Shown in pieces: positions 55,529 through 63,071 of a DNA stretch of 64,000 nucleotides. A model generated the notes under the pieces. It saw only the letters and a program-made list of their open reading frames with translations. It searched no databases and had not been told where the DNA came from. A program made the position numbers and the translations under genes. Source of the stretch: UBA4459 sp963776205 (lineage in GTDB: Bacteria; Bacteroidota; Bacteroidia; Bacteroidales; F082); contig CAVZLR010000008.1 in NCBI GenBank assembly GCA_963776205.1, positions 1-64,000 on the forward strand. The letters run 5' to 3'. Within the stretch, counting starts at the first letter, position 1. Each line of letters opens with the position of its first letter.

Positions 55529-57475
55529 ATGATAAAGCATTTTTTTTGTTTCTTTTCAATATTTCTGATCACAATAGCCCTTTTTTCACAGCCTGATATT
55601 GGTAAAATCGAGGTCTACCCAAATAGCGAGATTGGATTATTTGAAAAAGTGGAGCTCAGGTTTCAAATGAACACATATGCAAATAATTACGATAGTGAAA
55701 TCATCAAAGTAGATGCTGTTTTTACATCACCATCTGGAAAAAATTATAAAGTACCCGGGTTTTATTACGTAGATTATGTGAAACTGCCGGATTATGACTG
55801 TGGGATGGAGCTTCCATGCGAATTATTAAGGGCAGGAAAATTCCAGCCTTACAATTGGGTAATCAGATTTACACCAAGCGAAGTTGGTCAATGGGCATAT
55901 AAAGTGATAGCCGAAGATAAAAATGGCACAATTACAATACCAACAAATACAACTTATAACTTCATGTGCAGCTATTCTGATAAGTCAGGTTTTATAACAA
56001 AACGTAATAACAGATATCTCCAGAAAGGTGATGACCCCTTATTTATGGTGGGAACTAACCTTTGTTGGTACGGAAGAGATGCGTTTTCAAAACCAATTGT
56101 TAATGAGTTAGGAACCAATGACTTTGTCAGATATTTCGATATTCTGCAAGAAAATGAAGCGAATTTTACTAAAGTATGGATCAATCATCCGCCTGGAATA
56201 TCACTTACAGGAAGAGAATGGACTACAGATAAAGTTCATGGATTTGATGATTATAACCAAAAGGACGCATGGCAATTAGATAAAATATTTGAACTGGCCG
56301 AAGCGCGAAATTTAAATATTATTTTATGCGTGTTTCAGCAAAATTCATTCGTAAATACTTATGGCGTCAATAACTGGGATAACAGTAACGCTTTTAACCG
56401 AAGTGTTAATAGAAGCGATAAAGAAACGATAAATTCACCTTTTGATTTTTTCAGTGATGAAAATACGAGAAAGAGAACCAGAGATATGTTAAGATATATG
56501 ATTGCACGATGGGGCTATGCTACCAACTTAGTGGCCTGGAAAATATTTACTGAAATTGAGCAAGTTGAAAATATCTGGAGTAAATCTGGAGTAAATCCAC
56601 CAAATGGTTATTTAGAAAGTGTATTCAGCTGGCATACTGAGATGTCAAAATATATTAGACGAATAGATGCTTTTGATCATTTGATTACAACTTCCAGCCC
56701 AAATAAATATTCAAATGGTGGTAAGGAATACCCTCGTGTATTTTATGATATGGATTTAACAATATCACACGATTATAAAGGGATTAATACACTTAATGAT
56801 ATAAAAGTATTTGAGAAACATTTGTTGGTAAGAGCCAATGCATATTCAAGTGAGGATAAGCTTCAGGATAAACCTTATATGTCGCAAGAATGGGGTGTGG
56901 TCCCCGGGAAGAAATTGAGAGAGATGGATCCTGTGGGTTATGCGTTCCATTGCTGTCTTTGGTCAAGTGCAATGTCGGGTGCGTTTGGTTCCGTTTTATC
57001 GTGGGAATGGGATACTTATCTGGTTAAAAATGACTTATTCAAACAATTAAAGCCTGTTTCCAGATTTATGAATGGAGTTATCGGGGAACTAGATGGAAGT
57101 ATAATTGGAAGAAAAGTTCAGAATAATGGAATAAGTACATTTTATGCACTAAACAGAAATAATGGATTGATCATCGGGTGGTGCCAGGATGATAATTATG
57201 ATTTTTCGGTCGTTAAAAACACTGCGTATATAAAAGATTTGAAAAGAGCAAAACCGGATGTAAAATCAAGAAAAAATACGATCCTCATACCGGTTCAGGA
57301 AAATGATAATAAATATTATACCATTAAGTGGTACGACACAAACACTGCAGAACTGGTAGAAGAGGAGCTAGTAAGTAGCGCAAGAGGAAAACTAAAACTA
57401 AAGATGCCTCACGTTCTGCGAAGCAGTTCATTTGGTGATGGAGCGTTCATAATTATGCCGGGTCAATCAAAGTAA
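55529..57475 (+). CDS. Secreted glycoside hydrolase-like protein with DUF5060 domain
   Basis: A 648-residue protein with a signal peptide (MIKHFFCFFSIFLITIALFS). An N-terminal DUF5060 beta-sandwich follows (about 20-150; KIEVYPNSEIGLFEKVELRF, NWVIRFTPSEVGQWAYKVIA). The TIM barrel of clan GH-A type has FMVGTNLCWYGRDAF, VWINHPPGISLTGREW, LARGWGYATNLVAWKIFTE-like strands (ARWGYATNLVAWKIFTEIEQ, putative acid/base Glu) and MSQEWGVVPGKK (putative nucleophile Glu). A C-terminal beta domain closes it. Enzymes with DUF5060 hydrolyse beta-linked glycans, often marine polysaccharides. It stands alone with no SusC/SusD pair nearby. No T9SS domain is seen, so it is probably periplasmic. Confidence 0.82.
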   Translation: MIKHFFCFFSIFLITIALFSQPDIGKIEVYPNSEIGLFEKVELRFQMNTYANNYDSEIIKVDAVFTSPSGKNYKVPGFYYVDYVKLPDYDCGMELPCELLRAGKFQPYNWVIRFTPSEVGQWAYKVIAEDKNGTITIPTNTTYNFMCSYSDKSGFITKRNNRYLQKGDDPLFMVGTNLCWYGRDAFSKPIVNELGTNDFVRYFDILQENEANFTKVWINHPPGISLTGREWTTDKVHGFDDYNQKDAWQLDKIFELAEARNLNIILCVFQQNSFVNTYGVNNWDNSNAFNRSVNRSDKETINSPFDFFSDENTRKRTRDMLRYMIARWGYATNLVAWKIFTEIEQVENIWSKSGVNPPNGYLESVFSWHTEMSKYIRRIDAFDHLITTSSPNKYSNGGKEYPRVFYDMDLTISHDYKGINTLNDIKVFEKHLLVRANAYSSEDKLQDKPYMSQEWGVVPGKKLREMDPVGYAFHCCLWSSAMSGAFGSVLSWEWDTYLVKNDLFKQLKPVSRFMNGVIGELDGSIIGRKVQNNGISTFYALNRNNGLIIGWCQDDNYDFSVVKNTAYIKDLKRAKPDVKSRKNTILIPVQENDNKYYTIKWYDTNTAELVEEELVSSARGKLKLKMPHVLRSSSFGDGAFIIMPGQSK

Positions 57476-57711
57476 TGAAATATGTAGGAAATATCAATAT
57501 TTTTTTAACCATGAATTAATTATCTATAAATTCTTTTTTAATCCTGGGTGGTAGCGGATATCATTTTAGTTGATGAAATAACTTAAAATAAATATTTGAA
57601 AGAAGAGAAATACATAATCATGTTAAAGAGTTATTTTAAAAAATGATTTTTTTACATGGATGGCGACCGAATGGTAGATTTCAATAATAGTTTTAAAGTG
57701 ATAACTTTGAT

Positions 57712-57719
57712 CTAATCAG
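57712..57719 (+). promoter_or_regulatory. Bacteroidota-type -7 box for the isochorismatase-like gene
   Basis: TAACTTTG lies 22 bases before the start at 57741. The rest of the 265-base spacer 57476-57740 shows no gene or clear structure. Confidence 0.5.
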
Positions 57720-57740
57720 CAAACGATAAATAATAGCAAG

Positions 57741-58259
57741 ATGTCACAGAAAAGTAAGATCAAACCAGCGCTTCTGGTGATTGACATTCAAAACTTCTCC
57801 TTAAAGTTTATTCCAGAAGAGGATAAGAAATCAGCCCTTAAAATGATTAACCTGTACATAGATATGTTCAGGAAACATAAGTTTCCTGTTATCAGGATTT
57901 ATCACGTCAGTGAGAAACATGGATTAAAAGAAGGGAATGAAGATTTTGAATTTACAAAAACAGCATCGATTAAAACTGAAGACCCCAAAATTGTTAAAAC
58001 CTACCCGGATAGCTTTAACAAAACCGATCTCGACAAGCTTTTAAAAGAAAAGGGGTGTAATACCTTATTCCTTTGCGGGTTGAGCTCTGTCGGGTGTGTC
58101 CTGGCAACCTGGCTGGGTGCTTTCAATCATGATTACAAAGCGTTCCTCGTGAAGGATGCTATCATGAGCCACAAAAAAGACTATACAACAAACGTTGAAA
58201 TTATGTTCGACGCCGTTGGCTATGATATGATTCAATTTATACTCGAAAATGCGGACTAA
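57741..58259 (+). CDS. Isochorismatase-like cysteine hydrolase
   Basis: The 172-residue protein has the fold signatures LLVIDIQNFSLKFIPEED (catalytic Asp), VIRIYHVSEKHGLKEG, KTYPDSFNKTDLDKLLKEKG and CNTLFLCGLSSVGCVLATWLGAF (nucleophilic Cys in GC). It ends DAIMSHKKDYTTNVEIMFDA. The pattern matches the cysteine hydrolase family that includes nicotinamidase, N-carbamoylsarcosine amidase and isochorismatase. The residues are not sufficient to pick a substrate. Cytoplasmic, single gene with its own promoter. Confidence 0.87.
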   Translation: MSQKSKIKPALLVIDIQNFSLKFIPEEDKKSALKMINLYIDMFRKHKFPVIRIYHVSEKHGLKEGNEDFEFTKTASIKTEDPKIVKTYPDSFNKTDLDKLLKEKGCNTLFLCGLSSVGCVLATWLGAFNHDYKAFLVKDAIMSHKKDYTTNVEIMFDAVGYDMIQFILENAD

Positions 58260-58339
58260 GTCTATTGCATAAAAAATTGGCGAAACTAATCTTACAAATC
58301 AACCGCACTTCATCTGGGTTGCAGCTTATTAGTTGGTTT

Positions 58340-59113
58340 TTAAATTTTCCTTCCAATATAAAATGCATAGCCATAATAGGCTTTATATTTTTCATATAAT
58401 TGCGCTTCATGGCGTTGGTTTTCTATAAATTCTCTGACAGTATTATTTCCCTCATATTGTTTTAAAAAAGCTTCCTGTACTTTTTCCTGGGGCTTGAAGA
58501 AGTGTTCTATCCAGCAAATTTCAGGCAGGATAAAAGTGGCCACCGGAATAAATCCGGCTTTTTGTATGCTGGCCAGGTTATTAGAAACTGTTTCTATTTC
58601 AGGATAAGCATCTTCCCAAAATTCACTGATTTCAGCTGGTCGTTCTTCTGTAAACCAGGATGCTTCTGAAACAGCTATGTAGCCATTCGGTTTCAGAAAT
58701 TGTCTCCATTCATTGAGGCCTCGCTCAAAACCGATGTTATAAATGGCGCCTTCAGACCAGATCAGGTCTAATTCGCCTTCCTGAAAGGGAAGATCCTCCA
58801 TATTACCTACAATGCCTTTAACCCTGTTTTGAAGATTCAATTTCCTCGCATTTGAATTGAACAGGTCAATAAAGGTGGGAAATAAGTCGATTCCTGTTAT
58901 CTGCCCAGGGACGTTCTGTGCCATGACCATAGTTTGACCTCCAGTGCCGCAACCAATATCAGCGATGAAGGATTCAGTAGTAAGATGATCTATAAAGCTT
59001 AATGCCTTTTTGGTAACCTCTGGGCTGCCCGGGCCTTGCCGTTCTACTTTTGAATAATATTCGCAAATTAAATTAAGGTCAAATTCGTGAATAGATTTAA
59101 TATCGTTACTCAT
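58340..59113 (-). CDS. Class I SAM-dependent methyltransferase
   Basis: A 257-residue protein with motif I FIADIGCGTGGQTMVMAQNV, an acidic residue after the second strand (ITGIDLFPTFIDLFNSNARK), VKGIVGNMEDLPFQEGELDL and the post-motif LIWSEGAIYNIGFERGLNEW. The C-terminal region (PEICWIEHFFKPQEKVQEAF) would form the substrate cap. It fits the ubiE/small-molecule methyltransferase group; the acceptor is unknown. It is transcribed alone, divergent from the Zn-ribbon protein across a 385-base spacer. Confidence 0.9.
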   Translation of the reverse strand: MSNDIKSIHEFDLNLICEYYSKVERQGPGSPEVTKKALSFIDHLTTESFIADIGCGTGGQTMVMAQNVPGQITGIDLFPTFIDLFNSNARKLNLQNRVKGIVGNMEDLPFQEGELDLIWSEGAIYNIGFERGLNEWRQFLKPNGYIAVSEASWFTEERPAEISEFWEDAYPEIETVSNNLASIQKAGFIPVATFILPEICWIEHFFKPQEKVQEAFLKQYEGNNTVREFIENQRHEAQLYEKYKAYYGYAFYIGRKI

Positions 59114-59498
59114 GATGTTTAAATATTAAGGTTAAATTGTTGCAGAATGAAAAATTCTTTGCTAAGCTAACCTGTTACTAAAATATAAAAATGGTTTTAA
59201 CCCCGACAAGAATATGCCAGCGTGTATTAAGGGTATAACTTTAGTCAGCTAACTAACTAAGGTTAGTTACTTCACCCGATCCTTTTTAAATAGATACATC
59301 CACGAGTATTAGTGCGAATCAAAATTAGCATTTTTTAGCAGAATGTAACTTGGCAATAGGAAGCATTTATTATTTAAGGAATTATTAGTTCGACATAAAA
59401 TATAATAGAGAAAACACATAGTACATAAATACAACATAAAAAATGTTAACATTGGCATAAGTATATATTATTACTACATTTGAATAAAAATTCAGCTA
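59114..59498. other. AT-rich divergent spacer
   Basis: This is 385 bases between divergent genes. It holds a promoter at 59452-59482 (TTG, 20 bases, TACATTTG) for the gene at 59499. A partly palindromic TTAGTCAGCTAACTAACTAA tract lies at 59232-59251. No gene is seen. Confidence 0.5.
59452..59482 (+). promoter_or_regulatory. Bacteroidota-type promoter for the 59499 gene
   Basis: TTG (59452-59454), a 20-base spacer and TACATTTG (59475-59482) match both elements of the phylum consensus at optimal spacing. The start codon is 16 bases further on. Confidence 0.65.
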
Positions 59499-59933
59499 AT
59501 GAACTACCAGGACAGAAAAAAACATTGTGCTTATTGTGGTAAAGAGTTCAAGTTTCAAAGAGTTTCTGCTAAGTATTGCTCTAAGTCTTGTTCGTCAATG
59601 GACGTTCGGCGTAAAAACAGCCCGGAAACATATCGGCATTACAACCCGGTCCACCTGGAATTTACAGATGAAGCCTACAAAGCTTTAAGATTGAAAGCTA
59701 ATGAACAACATATTCAAGGCCCGGAGAAATACCTGGAGTGGATGGCTGATGAAATGATCACAAAGAATATGTTTCCACTAGTATTTTCTGAAGAAGAAGA
59801 AAATATTTTAAAGTATGTGCTCAAAGCCTATTATCCTGAGCTCGAATTTCAATTTGCCCTTATGGAATGGATCAAAAGCAGAAGCGAAGAAGAAGCGATT
59901 GAACTTAAAAAAGGAAAAGGCAGGAAGGGTTAA
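59499..59933 (+). CDS. Small zinc-ribbon protein of unknown function
   Basis: The 144-residue protein starts with a four-cysteine zinc site, HCAYCGKEFKFQR...KYCSKSCSSMDVRRK (C-x2-C and C-x3-C, about residues 11-32), like the zinc ribbons of small DNA- or RNA-binding proteins. Residues 45-80 (LEFTDEAYKALRLKANEQHI) resemble a ribbon-helix-helix-like segment. The C-terminal half is helical and acidic then basic (KSRSEEEAIELKKGKGRKG). It could be a nucleic-acid-binding regulator, but I do not recognise the family. It has a good own promoter. Confidence 0.75.
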   Translation: MNYQDRKKHCAYCGKEFKFQRVSAKYCSKSCSSMDVRRKNSPETYRHYNPVHLEFTDEAYKALRLKANEQHIQGPEKYLEWMADEMITKNMFPLVFSEEEENILKYVLKAYYPELEFQFALMEWIKSRSEEEAIELKKGKGRKG

Positions 59934-60197
59934 ACAGACAGATTATAATATAGTAGCTAATTTCTTGCTTACCTCACCTTCACCAGTTTTCCATTGGCTA
60001 TCTCATCACCAACTTGGAAGTTGAACTTACAATCTGAAAAGCGGACATAAAAGTTGAAAATGAGTTAAATAACTGTTAAATGTTGTTTTTGGACCGTCTG
60101 GCAAGCCTTTTCTTGATTTCTTTAAGCAATAGATAAAAAATTTTAACGGGGAAGCCGAAAACCGATCAGAGTAAGCGCGAAACAAAACACATTAAAA

Positions 60198-60464
60198 ATG
60201 GCAACAGTAGTAACCCGTCATAAAGTTGGCGACATTAACAAGTGGATAAAAGGTCAGCAGGATCGTTTAGATATATTTAGACCCGCAATTTCAAGTTTAA
60301 AAGCATTTCAGGATGTGGACAACCCCAATTCAGTAGCTTTGGTAATTGAAGTTACCGACATGGAATTATTTCATAAAATTTTAAATGACCCAAAAACCCA
60401 GGTGGCAAAAGACAAGCACACAGTAATAGAACCAATTACCGTGTCGATGGAAATAAAATTTTAA
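60198..60464 (+). CDS. Small ferredoxin-like-fold protein of unknown function
   Basis: An 88-residue protein without signal peptide: VVTRHKVGDINKWIKGQQDR, then SLKAFQDVDNPNSVALVIEV and MELFHKILNDPKTQVAKDKH. It has the beta-alpha-beta pattern of antibiotic-monooxygenase/dimeric alpha-beta barrel proteins (DUF3764-like). These usually dimerise and bind small molecules. The 264 bases upstream (59934-60197) show no other gene. Function unknown. Confidence 0.75.
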   Translation: MATVVTRHKVGDINKWIKGQQDRLDIFRPAISSLKAFQDVDNPNSVALVIEVTDMELFHKILNDPKTQVAKDKHTVIEPITVSMEIKF

Positions 60465-60495
60465 ACAGCAATCTCCAGCTAAACCGTCCCCCATT

Positions 60496-60534
60496 AAAAA
60501 ACCCGTTATTAAACATACTGTAAAACAACGGGTT
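60496..60534 (-). terminator. Intrinsic terminator of the tRNA-Cys transcript
   Basis: AACCCGTT and AACGGGTT form a perfect 8-bp stem (60500-60507 and 60527-60534), followed on the minus strand by TTTTTAATGG. It lies 15 bases beyond the tRNA 3' end and may also stop the + strand gene ending at 60464. Confidence 0.8.
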
Positions 60535-60548
60535 AAAAATCTACTTTG

Positions 60549-60619
60549 AGGTACCGAGCGGATTCGAACCGCTGTAGCTGGTTTTGCAGACCAGTGCCTA
60601 GCCACTCGGCAACGGTACC
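60549..60619 (-). tRNA. tRNA-Cys (anticodon GCA)
   Basis: Read on the minus strand the 71-base gene has the acceptor stem GGTACCG/CGGTACC and a D arm with GCCGAGTGGCTAGGC. The anticodon arm is CTGGT-CTGCAAA-ACCAG (anticodon GCA), and the T arm is AGCGG-TTCGAAT-CCGCT. The discriminator base U is the identity element of cysteine tRNAs. No CCA is encoded. Confidence 0.97.
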
Positions 60620-60716
60620 TTTTTTAAAGGGACAGCAAATTTAAAAAAAATCTGGCTTCAAAAGTCAATTGTAACGAATATGATTAACTGAGTTGAAAAT
60701 AAAAGAATGGATTTAA

Positions 60717-61067
60717 CTAAATTGAAAGTTCAACACTAACGAAATCCATTTTTCCGCCCAACGGTGGATTCAGCTTTCTGATTTTAATTCGGACATTCTG
60801 AACGGTTGAGAACTCTCGTTTGATCCGGTCAAGAATACGCCTGCCAACATGCTCCAGTAATTTAGATGGTGTTTCCATCTCTTTTTTTACCAATAAAAAA
60901 ACAGATTGATAATTTACAGTATCTTTCAGATGGTCTGATTTTTCTGCGTCCGATGTGTCAACTTCCAGAAAAAGATCAATCCTGAATTTAGTACCAATCA
61001 CTTGCTCTTCTTTAAAACAGCCGTGGTAAGCAAAAAACTCCATTCCTTCTATAGAAATAACTGACAT
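60717..61067 (-). CDS. folB: Dihydroneopterin aldolase
   Basis: A 116-residue protein with the complete FolB fold: ISIEGMEFFAYHGCFKEEQV (substrate-binding Tyr/His), RIDLFLEVDTSDAEKSDHLK, DTVNYQSVFLLVKKEMETPS (the DTVNY motif), KLLEHVGRRILDRIKREF (catalytic Glu/Lys region) and RIKIRKLNPPLGGKMDFVSV. It splits dihydroneopterin to the hydroxymethyl-pterin in tetrahydrofolate synthesis. It starts 8 bases after gltX, so it is co-transcribed with it. Confidence 0.95.
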   Translation of the reverse strand: MSVISIEGMEFFAYHGCFKEEQVIGTKFRIDLFLEVDTSDAEKSDHLKDTVNYQSVFLLVKKEMETPSKLLEHVGRRILDRIKREFSTVQNVRIKIRKLNPPLGGKMDFVSVELSI

Positions 61068-61075
61068 AATAATTT

Positions 61076-62611
61076 TTAGTTGGCTTCCTTTTTACCAAGT
61101 ATTTCTACTCCGCGATTGATCCGGGCTAAGGTATCTTCTTTTCCGATCACGGCAATAATATCAAACAAATGCGGACCTTTGGCCTCGCCAACTATCAGCA
61201 ATCTGAATGCATTCATAATGGCACCCATACTGTATTCATTTTCTTCAATCCATGTTTTCACGGCTTTTTCAGTATTTTCTGAAGTAAAATCCATGACCTG
61301 TTCCAAAACGATTTCCAGTTCTTTCATCTGGTTAAAAGAATCCGTTTTCCAGCGTTTTTTTACAGTTTGAGGGTCGTAAGTCTCCGGCGCTTCAAAAAAG
61401 AAAGAGGATTGCTCCCATAGCTCAGCAACAAAGTTGACACGCTCCTTTACCAGGCCAACAATAAAACTCAAATCTTTTTGACCGGGATCAAGATTTTTTT
61501 CTTTTAACACAGCTAGAAATAAACCGGCTAGTTCATCATTGCTTTTTTCAACCAGGTAATGGTGGTTAAACCATTTGGCTTTTTCCTGGTCAAAACGAGA
61601 ACCCGACTTGCCTACTTTTTCAATTGTAAAAGCGTTGATAAGTTCAGAAAGGCTGAAAAACTCACGTTCATCACCAGGATTCCATCCCAGTAAGGCCATC
61701 ATATTGATAAAAGCTTCAGGAAAATAACCATCTTCCCGATATCCGCGAGAAACTTCACTGCTTACGGGATCGGTCCACTGCAAGGGAAATACAGGAAATC
61801 CCAGCCTGTCACCATCACGTTTACTCAATTTCCCTTTTCCATCGGGTTTTAATAACAAAGGCAGGTGGGCAAATTTGGGCTTGTTCCAGCCAAAGGCATC
61901 ATACAAAGAAACGTGCAGAGGTAAAGAAGGAAGCCACTCTTCACCCCTGATTACGTGTGATATTTTCATTAAATGATCATCAACCACGTTGGCCAGGTGA
62001 TAAGTAGGCATACCATCTGATTTGAAAAGAATTTTATCATCCAGCACGCTTGTGTTCACCTCTACCCTGCCCCTGATCTCATCCTCCATTATGATCAGTT
62101 TATCCTCCGGCATTTTGAATCGAATTACATAGGACGAATTAGCCTGAAGCAACTCTTCAACCTTTGATGAACTTAAAGTCAGCGAATTTTTGAGATGTCT
62201 TCTCTGCACCGCATCATAAGTAAATGTCTTTTTCTCTGCTTCTAATTGTTTTCTTATATCGTTAAGTTCTTCTGGTGTATCAAATGCATAATATGCATTA
62301 CTTGACTGGATGAGCATGTCAGCATATTGACGATACATTTCTTTTCGTTCAGATTGGCGGTAAGGACCGTATGAACCTCCTTTGGTAACACCCTCATCAA
62401 ACTCGATTCCGCACCAGTTGAAAGCTTCTTCAATGTATGCTTCAGCACCCGGTACAAATCGGTTTTGGTCCGTGTCTTCAATACGTAGTATGAAAGAGCC
62501 ACCATTCTTCTTCGCAAAAAGATAATTATATAATGCCGTTCGTACACCTCCGATATGTAATGGACCTGTGGGACTTGGTGCAAATCTGACACGAATTGAA
62601 GAATTTTCCAT
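61076..62611 (-). CDS. gltX: Glutamate--tRNA ligase
   Basis: From ATG 62611 the 511-residue class Ib synthetase has the HIGH region RFAPSPTGPLHIGGVRTALY and FILRIEDTDQNRFVPGAEAY. It also has MPTYHLANVVDDHLMKISHV, IRGEEWLPSLPLHVSLYDAF and the KMSKS loop LKPDGKGKLSKRDGDRLGFP. The C-terminal anticodon-binding part is all helical and lacks the zinc site of some relatives, as usual in Bacteroidota. It charges tRNA-Glu with glutamate. The open frame runs 27 residues further upstream, but a TAnnTTTG box at 62630-62637 lies in that extension, so 62611 is preferred. It reads HIGG instead of HVGG/HIGH, a normal variant. Confidence 0.95.
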   Translation of the reverse strand: MENSSIRVRFAPSPTGPLHIGGVRTALYNYLFAKKNGGSFILRIEDTDQNRFVPGAEAYIEEAFNWCGIEFDEGVTKGGSYGPYRQSERKEMYRQYADMLIQSSNAYYAFDTPEELNDIRKQLEAEKKTFTYDAVQRRHLKNSLTLSSSKVEELLQANSSYVIRFKMPEDKLIIMEDEIRGRVEVNTSVLDDKILFKSDGMPTYHLANVVDDHLMKISHVIRGEEWLPSLPLHVSLYDAFGWNKPKFAHLPLLLKPDGKGKLSKRDGDRLGFPVFPLQWTDPVSSEVSRGYREDGYFPEAFINMMALLGWNPGDEREFFSLSELINAFTIEKVGKSGSRFDQEKAKWFNHHYLVEKSNDELAGLFLAVLKEKNLDPGQKDLSFIVGLVKERVNFVAELWEQSSFFFEAPETYDPQTVKKRWKTDSFNQMKELEIVLEQVMDFTSENTEKAVKTWIEENEYSMGAIMNAFRLLIVGEAKGPHLFDIIAVIGKEDTLARINRGVEILGKKEAN

Positions 62612-62629
62612 GTGATTAATTTTAGGCGG

Positions 62630-62637
62630 CAAAGGTA
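62630..62637 (-). promoter_or_regulatory. Bacteroidota-type -7 box for gltX
   Basis: TACCTTTG on the minus strand, 18 bases before the start at 62611. It ends exactly at the stop of the upstream membrane-protein gene, so gltX-folB has its own promoter. Confidence 0.6.
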
Positions 62638-63048
62638 CTAATTTGACGAATGAATCCGGCGCATCTGTTTTCTCTTTTGCATAGCCCACCATAAAAAACC
62701 AAGCGGCGCCAAGATCATCGTTGGTATGGTAGAGTTAAACGGCTCAGGTGTTCCTTTGATGGAATGCAAAATAAAAGTGAGCGTAATTGCAATAATTGAT
62801 GGGATGAGAACCGCCAGAAAGATTGCATAAAAACTGTTTTTTAAGGTTGCGATATTTTCGCATAAACGCGTGATGAACCCCCCTACAAAAAAAGTATATA
62901 ATGCCTGTTTGGAAGCTGCAATAAGACCATTAAGAATCCCATGATCGTAATTAATGAAGAAAACAATTGTACCAAGAAATAATGCTCCGGCCAATCCCAT
63001 TTTAGGATCAAAAAGTTTATTGTGGCCCAGATTGTTCTTAACTTTCAC
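62638..63048 (-). CDS. Small four-helix membrane protein of unknown function
   Basis: A 136-residue protein with four hydrophobic segments: MGLAGALFLGTIVFFINY, GLIAASKQALYTFFVGGFIT, FYAIFLAVLIPSIIAITLTF and STIPTMILAPLGFLWWAM. It has short basic ends (KQMRRIHSSN). I recognise no family with certainty. The positively charged C-terminus fits a cytoplasmic end. It lies 23 bases downstream of the M1 peptidase gene and may be co-transcribed with it. Confidence 0.7.
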   Translation of the reverse strand: MKVKNNLGHNKLFDPKMGLAGALFLGTIVFFINYDHGILNGLIAASKQALYTFFVGGFITRLCENIATLKNSFYAIFLAVLIPSIIAITLTFILHSIKGTPEPFNSTIPTMILAPLGFLWWAMQKRKQMRRIHSSN

Positions 63049-63071
63049 AAGGACGATTTAGAATAAGGGGT

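Noticed and set aside
60381..60605. Open frame antisense to tRNA-Cys and its terminator
   Set aside because: It overlaps a well-formed tRNA and a terminator and has no family resemblance.
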